A DNA stretch of 64,000 nucleotides, from contig NZ_QOHG01000005.1 of the NCBI RefSeq assembly GCF_003319125.1, forward strand, positions 124,001-188,000. Reading direction: 5' to 3'. Under the pieces are notes generated by a model that saw nothing but the letters and a program-made list of their open reading frames with translations, made no database searches and was not told where the DNA came from. The stretch is from Blastococcus sp. TF02A-26 (GTDB lineage Bacteria; Actinomycetota; Actinomycetes; Mycobacteriales; Geodermatophilaceae). Positions 40,414 to 47,566 of this stretch are shown one piece after another; the first letter of the stretch is position 1, and each line of letters opens with the position of its first letter. A program made the translations under genes and the position numbers.

Positions 40414-41405
40414 CGCTTGTCCCCATCGCCGCGGCGCTCGACGCGCCACTCCCCACCTTCCGTGCGGACCCTCTGGGTCGCTTGCCGGGCACCAACGACG
40501 ACGACCCGTTCCTGCGCTTGGCTGCTGGGTGGCTCGTCGGCTACCCGAAGAACACAGCAACCGCCTACCGCCGCGACCTCGAAGGCTGGGCAAAGTGGTG
40601 CAGCAGCCTCGGGGTGCATCCCCTCGTGGCCGAGCGCCACCACGTCGATCTGTGGGTACGGCATCTGACGACGGAACCCCAGCCGCGCACCGAGCGCCCT
40701 GCTTCGCCGGCCACCGTGGCCCGCAAGCTTTCCGCGCTGTCGGGGTTCTACGACTACGGCGTCCATGACGCCGAGGTGCTGACCCACTCCCCCGTGGCCT
40801 CTGTGCGCCGGCCCAAAGTGTCGGATGAGTCCCAGGCCATCGGCCTCACCGCCGATGAGCTGAAGCGCCTACTCGTGGTGGCCTCGGCTCACTCTGGCCG
40901 CTCCGCTGCGCTCGTGACGCTGCTGACCTTCTGCGGGTTGCGCATCTCTGAAGCACTCGGGGCCGACGTGCGCGACTACGGCTACGACCATGGTCACCGC
41001 GTCCTCAAGGTGACGCGCAAGGGCGGCAAGGCTGCGCGGGTTGCCCTTGCTCCCCCAGTTGTCCGAGCGCTCGACGAGTACCTCGACGGGCGCGACGGCG
41101 GGCCCCTGTTCCTGTCGGCATCTGGCGGCCGATACGGCTACCACGTGGCCTACGAGCAGCTTGGTCGGCTGTGTCGCTCCGCGGGGCTCCCCAAGGGAGT
41201 CACGCCCCACAGTCTGCGTCACTCTTACGCAACCGAGTCGCTCCGCCTGGGAGCGGCCCTCCAAGACGTGCAGGACGCGCTCGGCCACGCCGACCCTCGG
41301 ACCACCCGCCGCTACGACCGCAGTCGGAACAACCTCGACCGCTCCCCGAACTACTTGCTGGCCTCGGCGCTCACCGCCGAGGCGGACTCGTTGCCAGACA
41401 CCTGA
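40410..41405 (+). CDS. Tyrosine recombinase/integrase (XerC/D-like)
   Basis: A 331-aa phage-integrase-family enzyme. N-terminal SAM-like domain: NTATAYRRDLEGWAKWCSSLG, with ERHHVDLWVRHL. Catalytic residues: Arg in LLTFCGLRISEALG, Lys in KVTRKGGKAARVAL, HxxR in THSLRHSYATESL, His in LGHADPRTTRRYD (GH...), and Tyr in RRYDRSRNN. All are present. It is distinct in sequence from the element's right-end integrase at 50133. The native target is unknown; it may resolve dimers, act on the 9-bp repeats or belong to a nested remnant. Its stop codon TGA is the last three bases of the first 9-bp repeat unit of cluster B. Confidence 0.88.
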   Translation: MTLVPIAAALDAPLPTFRADPLGRLPGTNDDDPFLRLAAGWLVGYPKNTATAYRRDLEGWAKWCSSLGVHPLVAERHHVDLWVRHLTTEPQPRTERPASPATVARKLSALSGFYDYGVHDAEVLTHSPVASVRRPKVSDESQAIGLTADELKRLLVVASAHSGRSAALVTLLTFCGLRISEALGADVRDYGYDHGHRVLKVTRKGGKAARVALAPPVVRALDEYLDGRDGGPLFLSASGGRYGYHVAYEQLGRLCRSAGLPKGVTPHSLRHSYATESLRLGAALQDVQDALGHADPRTTRRYDRSRNNLDRSPNYLLASALTAEADSLPDT

Positions 41406-41423
41406 GGTACCCGAGGCACCGAA
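41397..41423. repeat. 9-bp tandem repeat cluster B (three units)
   Basis: GACACCTGA, GGTACCCGA and GGCACCGAA follow each other without gaps. The first unit contains the recombinase stop codon. The cluster is directly followed by the convergent toxin gene. Confidence 0.6.
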
Positions 41424-41442
41424 CGAAGCTCGCGAACGCTCC

Positions 41443-41883
41443 TCAGGGGTGCAGGCGGTCGATTCGGCCCTCGTATACGCCGTAGATGAATGGCCCAGGC
41501 TTCCTGGCTTGGCGCGAGATTCGGGCCAGGTTGTCCAGGTAACGCTGCGCCATCACTGCGCCCACCAAGTTGCCATTGGTGATGACGAACATGCGCAAAC
41601 CATGGGCAACGACGGCAGCGATCTCGTCAGCCTTGCGCCGGATGTTGTCGTCTTTGTGGAACGCCACCCAGCCTCGGTCGCCGACGTCGGCGATCCAGTC
41701 AACGTCAGCCATTTGGGCGCCGGCTTCCTCGCCGTAATGCTCGCGCATGGTGACCACGGTGAGACCCTGCTGGCGCAGAGCATCGGGGACCACAGCGCCA
41801 CCCAGACTTCGGTCAACGAAGATCGTCTCGCGGTAGATCGGTAGGGACTGGTCCCCCGCTGCCCGCTTACGCGCTGACGGCAA
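41443..41883 (-). CDS. PIN-like (VapC45/DUF5615-type) toxin
   Basis: A 146-aa protein, probably a PIN-like RNase toxin: IFVDRSLGGAVVPDALRQQGL (first acidic), then VDWIADVGDRGWVAFHKDDNIRRK with two acidic residues, and FVITNGNLVGAVMAQRYLDNL. The spacing follows the PIN-like VapC45 group paired with a large HTH antitoxin. The likely start is TTG 41883, overlapping the antitoxin by 17 nt. Its mRNA substrate is unknown. Confidence 0.68.
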   Translation of the reverse strand: MPSARKRAAGDQSLPIYRETIFVDRSLGGAVVPDALRQQGLTVVTMREHYGEEAGAQMADVDWIADVGDRGWVAFHKDDNIRRKADEIAAVVAHGLRMFVITNGNLVGAVMAQRYLDNLARISRQARKPGPFIYGVYEGRIDRLHP

Positions 41884-42559
41884 GGGCCGCGCGGAGCTCA
41901 GGAACCCGGAGGCCGAAGTCCTTGGCCGTCACCTCGAGGGGCTCGCCGGCCCGGAGGCGGCCCAAGACGTTCTCCACCTCGACACCAGCACGGTCGAAGA
42001 TGGGATGCCCGTAGCTGCGCGTGGGGTCCATAACCACGTCAGCACCTTGGTACTGACGCAGGTGAATAAGCCCCGCGTAACCGTCATCGAAGCTGATCTC
42101 CCGCAGGAAGCTCTCCACGACCTCCGTGAAGACCACCTGGCCCGAGCGCGGGACGACCAAGCGCCGGACGTTGTCCCCTTCACCCATGTGCTGCGCCACG
42201 TCCCAAAGAACCTCCGCACCATCGGTGCTGAGCTTCTCGCTGGCAAGCGCGTACGGGCCAACTTCGGCGATAAGAGCGTCGAGCGAAGCACGGATGCGCT
42301 GCAGCGGGACGCCAGCAGCGCGGAACGCATTGAGTACGTAGGCCTCGGCGAAGCCGACGAAGGGAAGCCGCGGGTACCCAGGACGGCTCTGGGCTGCCGC
42401 GGTGACAAGCGGCTTGCCGACCACGGTTCGTCCCTCAGGATGACGGACGTACCCATCGACCCAGGTCTTGAGCGTCGCCCGAGGGACGCCGAGGTACTGG
42501 GCGGCTTCGGTCACCGAGTACAGCGGCAACGTGAACCGACGATCGTCGAGTTTTCCCAT
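41867..42559 (-). CDS. HTH antitoxin (DUF433/VapB45-type) of the PIN-like toxin
   Basis: A 230-aa protein whose N-terminus is a MerR-like HTH: LPLYSVTEAAQYLGVPRATLKTWVDGYVRHP. The remainder (RLPFVGFAEAYVLNAFRAAGVPLQRIRASLDAL and SGQVVFTEVVESFLREISFDDGYAGLIHLRQYQGADVVMDP, ending GHPIFDRAGVEVENVLGRLRAGEPLEVTAKDFGL) matches the DUF433-bearing antitoxins of VapB45 type. ATG 42559 follows GGAGGGACGCAG. It precedes the toxin as usual for such pairs; autoregulation through the HTH is expected. Confidence 0.72.
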   Translation of the reverse strand: MGKLDDRRFTLPLYSVTEAAQYLGVPRATLKTWVDGYVRHPEGRTVVGKPLVTAAAQSRPGYPRLPFVGFAEAYVLNAFRAAGVPLQRIRASLDALIAEVGPYALASEKLSTDGAEVLWDVAQHMGEGDNVRRLVVPRSGQVVFTEVVESFLREISFDDGYAGLIHLRQYQGADVVMDPTRSYGHPIFDRAGVEVENVLGRLRAGEPLEVTAKDFGLRVPELRAALAVSA

Positions 42560-42822
42560 CTGCGTCCCTCCTTCCTCTCGCTTAGCAGGCACGGTGCAGG
42601 GCCACGTGACCGCCAACAACGTGGCGCAGTCTTGCACCAACGCGCAAGGTGACGTCGCATGCCTGATCGGCGCTGCGTAGCACCCTCTTAAGGCCAACGC
42701 TCAAGGCCACAAGGGCTCTCCCCGCCGGACCGTCCGCGCCGTCGTAGCGCCGACGAGGCATCAGCTTGGTCGTGACTGCAGTAGATCGAACAGGGCTCGA
42801 CCAGCCCCGCAGCCTTCGACAG

Positions 42823-42866
42823 GGTGTCTCGGGAACCTCAGACACCTGGGTGCCCGAGACACCCGG
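42823..42866. repeat. 9-bp tandem repeat cluster C (five units) in a 316-bp gap
   Basis: GGTGTCTCG, GGAACCTCA, GACACCTGG, GGTGCCCGA and GACACCCGG, the last two offset by one base. It lies between the antitoxin (start 42559) and the RHH gene end (42876), in the 42560-42875 gap where nothing else was found besides possible promoter sequence for the antitoxin. Confidence 0.65.
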
Positions 42867-42875
42867 CGGTAGCGA

Positions 42876-43241
42876 CTACCGAAGACGGCCGCGGGCAGGG
42901 AAGTCTTTGCCTTCGTTGTGCTCAGCCTTCGCCGCCGCCAGCCATGCCTCGACCGCCTCGTCGAGTAGCTCGCCGAGTTGGACTCGCGGCCGGCCATGCT
43001 CGGATAGGAACCAGACGGCGGCCCGAACCTCGTCGGCAAGGTCACGGCGCAACTTGACGTGATCCCGAGCTGACGGGCGCCGGGGTGCTCCCGAGGCACC
43101 TCGGTCCTCCGCAGGCCCTCGGGTATCCGAGACACCTGAGGTGTCCGAGGTACCTCGTGGGTCGGTAAGCGTGTCCAGGGTCCGGTCAATGGGGCGCACA
43201 TAGCCGTCGCTGCGACGGGGGAGTGCGTTACGCGGAGACAC
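42876..43241 (-). CDS. Ribbon-helix-helix partner of ParA (ParB-like)
   Basis: A 121-aa protein. The C-terminal domain (VKLRRDLADEVRAAVWFLSEHGRPRVQLGELLDEAVEAWLAAA, about 66-110) is a ribbon-helix-helix: strand VKLRRDL, helix ADEVRAAVWFLSE, helix QLGELLDEAVEAWL. The N-terminal half is a linker that includes 12 residues (GTSDTSGVSDTR) encoded by four copies of the 9-bp repeat at 43122-43157. The GTG start overlaps the ParA stop region, so both genes are coupled. It is the arrangement of type Ib partition systems, where a small RHH protein binds a repeated centromere. Confidence 0.68.
   Translation of the reverse strand: MSPRNALPRRSDGYVRPIDRTLDTLTDPRGTSDTSGVSDTRGPAEDRGASGAPRRPSARDHVKLRRDLADEVRAAVWFLSEHGRPRVQLGELLDEAVEAWLAAAKAEHNEGKDFPARGRLR
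43095..43157. repeat. 9-bp repeat cluster D inside the RHH gene
   Basis: GGTATCCGA, GACACCTGA, GGTGTCCGA and GGTACCTCG run uninterrupted at 43122-43157 (36 bp), and a lone copy GGCACCTCG lies at 43095-43103. Because nine is three codons, the reading frame is preserved; the array codes a Ser/Thr/Asp/Gly-rich linker. Confidence 0.7.
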
Positions 43242-44007
43242 CAGCCACCTCCCGGCTGCGCAATTCGGCCAGCACCGCGCGATAATCCTGATCGCCCTTG
43301 CCGTCAGGATCGAAGAGTGCCATTGGCTTACGCCAGGCAGGTGCCTCGCGGAAGCGGTTGTCATCGCGGATGACAGTGTCCAAAACCTCACCCGAGGCAA
43401 ACTCGCGACGGAGTTCGTCACCGGCCTCTCGGCCCAAGACGGATGTATGACGACCATAGATGCGCACTTGAGTGAGAAGGACCCCAGCGATCTGTAGCGC
43501 GGAGTTGAGGCGACTCTGCACCTTTTCAACTGTGGCGCGGACTTTGGGCACCTCGTCGAGTTCCATCGCGCCGGCTGGGACGGGGATGAGCACATCAGTC
43601 GCCGCAGTGAGCGCCATGATCGTGAGCGGCCCGAGATCACCCGGGGCGTCAAGAAAGACCCAGTCGCGATCGGTCGTCTTGGCCAATGACTCTCGCAGCA
43701 AGAACTGATGGCCCGGTTCGGCGGTAAGGCGTTCCGTCTGCGCCAGCGTGATCGATGCGGGAACTAGCTCCAGCCCGGTCACCATTGTCTCGACGGCTAT
43801 CTCGTCAAGGGAACGTCCCTCAATCAATGCCGCCATGAGGTCATCGTTGTCCGGGGAGTGATCCAACCACTGGGTCGCTGACCCTTGCTTATCGAGATCG
43901 ACCAAGAGCGCCCTGTGGCCAGCCAGCGCAGCCGACGTGGCCAGATTGACCGCTGTCGTCGTCTTGCCGGTCCCTCCCTTCGAATTCACGACTGCAGTGA
44001 TGCGCAT
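43228..44007 (-). CDS. parA: ParA-family partition ATPase
   Basis: A 259-aa Walker-type ATPase. Deviant Walker A at the N-terminus: VVNSKGGTGKTTTAVNLAT (KGGTGKTT with the signature lysine). Walker B-like segment: RDWVFLDAPGDLG. It is short, without the N-terminal HTH of type Ia ParA, so it belongs with type Ib/ParA-Soj-like proteins. ATG 44007 has the conserved MRITAVVNSKGG. It segregates DNA by forming nucleoid-bound gradients, with the RHH protein as its stimulator. Upstream, cluster E of the 9-bp repeat lies at 44071-44123, where a centromere would be expected. Confidence 0.85.
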   Translation of the reverse strand: MRITAVVNSKGGTGKTTTAVNLATSAALAGHRALLVDLDKQGSATQWLDHSPDNDDLMAALIEGRSLDEIAVETMVTGLELVPASITLAQTERLTAEPGHQFLLRESLAKTTDRDWVFLDAPGDLGPLTIMALTAATDVLIPVPAGAMELDEVPKVRATVEKVQSRLNSALQIAGVLLTQVRIYGRHTSVLGREAGDELRREFASGEVLDTVIRDDNRFREAPAWRKPMALFDPDGKGDQDYRAVLAELRSREVAGVSA

Positions 44008-44070
44008 GTCTCCACCTTTCCCAGAGCAGCCGTCTAGCCGCCTTGTGATCTTGGTTAGAGACGCTAGCCA

Positions 44071-44123
44071 GGTGCCTGAGGTACCTGGGGGACCCAAGGC
44101 ACCCGAGACACCGAGGCACCGCC
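44071..44123. repeat. 9-bp tandem repeat cluster E (six units) upstream of parA
   Basis: GGTGCCTGA, GGTACCTGG, GGGACCCAA, GGCACCCGA, GACACCGA (8 bp) and GGCACCGCC. It is the longest array and lies 64 bp before the parA start. Candidate centromere or operator for the ParA/RHH pair. Confidence 0.68.
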
Positions 44124-44274
44124 ACGTCGCGTCGGCTACCGGCAAAGCGCGCCAGGTAGACGGAGATTTGGTGACGTTGCGTGATGAACAACGGTTCGCG
44201 CGAGGCGGCAGTGGGGAGCCATGGCGAACGGTGGGCTACATCGGTAAGCAGTGGTCAAAACCCCTGGTAGTTCA

Positions 44275-44305
44275 GCATTCGGCGCAGCCGAATGCGTCTA
44301 TGTGC
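44275..44305 (+). other. Candidate oriT: inverted repeat and nic-like sequence
   Basis: GCATTCGGC (44275-44283) and GCCGAATGC (44287-44295) form a 9-bp perfect inverted repeat with a 3-nt centre. Directly after it is GTCTATG (44296-44302), similar to the TGTCT^ATAG nic site of the R388-type MobF relaxases, which lies after an inverted repeat too. It sits 109 bp before the relaxase gene, in the 44008-44403 gap. Inferred from position and similarity only. Confidence 0.4.
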
Positions 44306-44403
44306 GCTTCTTCATTTCGCTCTTGACGGCGGCCCGCAGGGGCGACAGGCTGCGGGCATCAGTCACTTAGCGTGCTTGGCGGGCGAGGAGGGGAGCAGCG
44401 GCC

Positions 44404-47400
44404 GTGGCGACCAGAAGCAGCAAACTCACCGGGTCTGCCGCGTCCGTCTTCAAGTACCTGAAGGACGACGAGAAGGTGCTCGGCTACTACGACGTTGCCG
44501 AGGGCTTTAACGACGTGTGGGGGGATCTCGCCCAAGAACTCGGGCTTGAATCCGGCATCACGAAAGAGCAGTGGTCCGAATTGTTCGATGGGCGCTGGAA
44601 CGGCGAAAAGCTCGTTTCCAGCGGCTATCGCCAGGTTCGTGATTCCGAAACGAAGGAGATCATCGGTCGAGAACTTGGCGTGCGTACACCCATGATCGAC
44701 GTCGTATTCGCCGTCCCCAAGGGCATCAGCGAACTCTACGCCCGGGCCCACTCAGAGGCAGAGGCCAAAGCCATAGCTGACGCGGTGCTGGCTGCGGCCA
44801 AGGTTGCTTGGACCGAAGGGGTCGAGAGTCACGCACGAGTCGCCCGCGTACCCGCTGGCCGGAATCCCGTCACCGGAAAGCCCGCCAGTGAGCGAGTGAC
44901 CGCCAAACTGCTCTGCACACCGGCTCTGCAATTCACCGCACGACCTACACAAGACACCATCGACCGCGGATCGCCCGCTGATCCGCATCTGCACGTCCAC
45001 TGCGCCACCTTCACCGCCTGCCAGGCCCACGGGCGCTGGCTAACGGCTGATGAAGCTGGCATTAAGCGCTCAGCGGTGTTTCGGGACGCAATCTTCATGG
45101 GCGAGGTGTCCCGCAACATCGAGAACCTCGGCTACAAGCTCGACTACAGCGACTTGCACTCCTCGCGCTCGGGTCGCATCTCCTTCGAGCCTCAGGCGTC
45201 TGATCCGAAGCTGCGGAAGTTCTGGTCCACCAATCACGAACGGACCTACTCCATCGTCCGCGACTTCGAGGAAAAGTGGCACCGGCCGCCAACGGATGCC
45301 GAGCTAAACCAGATCATGAGCGTCACCCGGGGACGCAAGGCCGATAAGGAGATGGACAGCCGCCCGGTGCGCCAGCGTTGGCTCGACAGCGCTCGGGCTC
45401 AGGGCCTCGATGCGGGCTTGGTTCCGCCCGGCACCTTCGAGCGAGCGGACTACGACGACCGAGCCGTCGAGCTGTGGGACCGGCTGATGTCAGCCAAGGG
45501 GCTGTGCATCAAGGACGCCACCTTCAGCGGCGACACCATCGCGATCGCCATAGCCCGCAACGCCATCGGTCTCGGCTTCACCCGCGAGGAGCTACGCCGC
45601 TACGAAGCTGAGCTCCGCGAAGCGCTGGTGGTGGTGCGCCCAGCAGCTGACGATCGACACCAGCTCTACACCACCCACGTCCAGTTAGACCGCGAGCACT
45701 TCATCACCGCTCGGCGGCGCGAGAAGGCCCGCCAGGGCTTGCCGCGGGTCCCTGAGGCGCTCGTGCGGCGGGCTCTGGCCCGCCAGCCGGTGCGCCTCGA
45801 TGCCGAACAGCAGCGCGGCGTTGCCGCCGCCTGTGGGGCTTCCGGCTGGGTCCACATCGAGGGCTATGCCGGCAGTGGCAAGACGACCCTGCTGGCCGCT
45901 GCTCGCGACGCCCATCGGCTCGCTGGGACCGCGGACCGCTTCATCGTGGCCTCCACGGCAGCAGCAACCGCCGAGCGCACGGGCCGCAAGCTCGAAGCCG
46001 ACGACTGGGGATCGGTCGAAAGCCTGGCCGGGCGCATCGACGCCGGCAGGCTCACCGTCACCGCAAGAACGGTCTGGTTCGTCGATGAGGCGGCCATGAT
46101 GGACACCGCTCGCATGGCCGAGCTACTGCGGATCGCTGGCTCAGGACGCGTCGTGCTCGTGGGCGACGCGAAGCAGCTCTCGCCCATTGGACCTGCAGGC
46201 TGGTACGGCGAATCGGTGGCCGAACACGGCTCGGTCCTGCTCACCAGGGTGCATCGCCACCGCGATGCTGCCGACATCCGCGACTACGAGCTGCTCCGAG
46301 TTGGCAAGGCCCCGGAGGCCGTGGCCAACCTCGATGAGCGCCAGCGCATCCACATCGATGAGGACCGCTCTGCTCGCCTGCAGCGGGTCATGCGCGACTA
46401 CACCAACATGCGGGACCTCGGCAGCTACACGGCCGAACAGATTCGCCAGGTCATCGAGACGTCGAACCACGACGTGGACACCATGAACCGCTTCATCCAG
46501 CGTGACCGCCTGACCCGCAGAGAACTCGCCGGCCAAGGATTCGAGGTGGAAGACGTCGAGCAGGGCCGTCGCTGGCTGATTCACCGGGGCGACCAGGTGA
46601 TCTTCTTACGCACCTACCAGGGCGACGATGCGCCGATCCGAAACGGCACCGCGGGCACGGTCGTCGGCCTCGACCCCGCCACAGGACGCGCACAGATCGC
46701 TCTCGGCGACCGCCTGGCCACGGTCTGGCTACAGGCCAGCGAACACCGCCAGCCAGTAGGGCTGGCCTATGCCCAGCACGCGAACAAGCTGCAGGGCGGC
46801 GAAGTTGAGATGGTGCAGGTGATGCCCGGCGGCATCGCCACGGCGAACGCGAACTCGGGCTACTCCCAGCTGACCCGCGCCCGCCACGAAGCCCACGTCT
46901 ATCTCGACCGGGACACCTTGGGCGACGAGCCCTTCGACGCCTTGGCCCGCGCCTGGTCGGTCCCTTACGAGAAGCGCTCAGCGACGTGGCACCAGCGCCA
47001 TGAGCCAACCGAGCCGGCTCGCAAGCCTTTCGACCGCGACGTCGCGGCCACTGCGGCCGACGAACGAGCGGACTGGATTGCCGAGCACTACGGCGAGGAC
47101 TTGGCTCGGGTCATCTCCCAGTCGCCGGCGTACCCCGGCCTCGTCGCCACCCTCCAAGAGCTGAAAGACCAGGGCAACGACGCGACGGCGATGCTGGCCG
47201 AGGCCATCGAGGACCGGGAGCTGAGAAGCGCCAAGGACCCCGCCGCGGTCATCTCCTGGCGTCTCGACCAGGTGCCCGAGAGGGATGTCGAAGCCGAGCT
47301 GCCTGTCGTTGCACCCGCGAGGCCCTCCACCGACATAGCGCCCGAGCCGGCTCGGCCGAGCCGGTTCACGATCCGTCGCTCCACAGAGCAAGAGATCGAT

Positions 47401-47418
47401 CGCGGCATCAGCTACTAG
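44404..47418 (+). CDS. MobF-family relaxase/helicase (TraA/TrwC-like)
   Basis: A 1004-aa conjugative relaxase. N-terminal TrwC domain: start MATRSSKLTGSAASVFKYLKD, with one candidate catalytic Tyr pair in LGYYDVAEGFND, and the metal-binding His triad PADPHLHVHCATF (HxHxH). A C-terminal helicase follows: Walker A GYAGSGKTTLLAAARDAH, Walker B WFVDEAAMM, and later motifs (VLVGDAKQLSPIGPAGW, AYAQHANKLQGGEVEMV). The far C-terminus is Pro/Glu-rich. It nicks at oriT, stays bound to the 5' end and unwinds DNA during transfer. GTG 44404 has GAGGAGGGGAGC upstream. Stop is TAG. Confidence 0.92.
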   Translation: MATRSSKLTGSAASVFKYLKDDEKVLGYYDVAEGFNDVWGDLAQELGLESGITKEQWSELFDGRWNGEKLVSSGYRQVRDSETKEIIGRELGVRTPMIDVVFAVPKGISELYARAHSEAEAKAIADAVLAAAKVAWTEGVESHARVARVPAGRNPVTGKPASERVTAKLLCTPALQFTARPTQDTIDRGSPADPHLHVHCATFTACQAHGRWLTADEAGIKRSAVFRDAIFMGEVSRNIENLGYKLDYSDLHSSRSGRISFEPQASDPKLRKFWSTNHERTYSIVRDFEEKWHRPPTDAELNQIMSVTRGRKADKEMDSRPVRQRWLDSARAQGLDAGLVPPGTFERADYDDRAVELWDRLMSAKGLCIKDATFSGDTIAIAIARNAIGLGFTREELRRYEAELREALVVVRPAADDRHQLYTTHVQLDREHFITARRREKARQGLPRVPEALVRRALARQPVRLDAEQQRGVAAACGASGWVHIEGYAGSGKTTLLAAARDAHRLAGTADRFIVASTAAATAERTGRKLEADDWGSVESLAGRIDAGRLTVTARTVWFVDEAAMMDTARMAELLRIAGSGRVVLVGDAKQLSPIGPAGWYGESVAEHGSVLLTRVHRHRDAADIRDYELLRVGKAPEAVANLDERQRIHIDEDRSARLQRVMRDYTNMRDLGSYTAEQIRQVIETSNHDVDTMNRFIQRDRLTRRELAGQGFEVEDVEQGRRWLIHRGDQVIFLRTYQGDDAPIRNGTAGTVVGLDPATGRAQIALGDRLATVWLQASEHRQPVGLAYAQHANKLQGGEVEMVQVMPGGIATANANSGYSQLTRARHEAHVYLDRDTLGDEPFDALARAWSVPYEKRSATWHQRHEPTEPARKPFDRDVAATAADERADWIAEHYGEDLARVISQSPAYPGLVATLQELKDQGNDATAMLAEAIEDRELRSAKDPAAVISWRLDQVPERDVEAELPVVAPARPSTDIAPEPARPSRFTIRRSTEQEIDRGISY

Positions 47419-47566
47419 AAGCACCTCGCTCCACTACCTGGTGTAGGGGCCTCAGGGGGAAGAAACTCCTCACCCTTGAGGGGGACGCGACATCTCCCTC
47501 CTCGGTGTGAATCTCATGGCTGCAACTTCAACGCAGCGTTACCGAGACGATCACGGAGGGCTACTC

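Noticed and set aside
28473-44123. 9-bp repeat clusters as CRISPR arrays
   Set aside because: Units are 9 bp, gapless and degenerate, with no spacers and no cas genes nearby.
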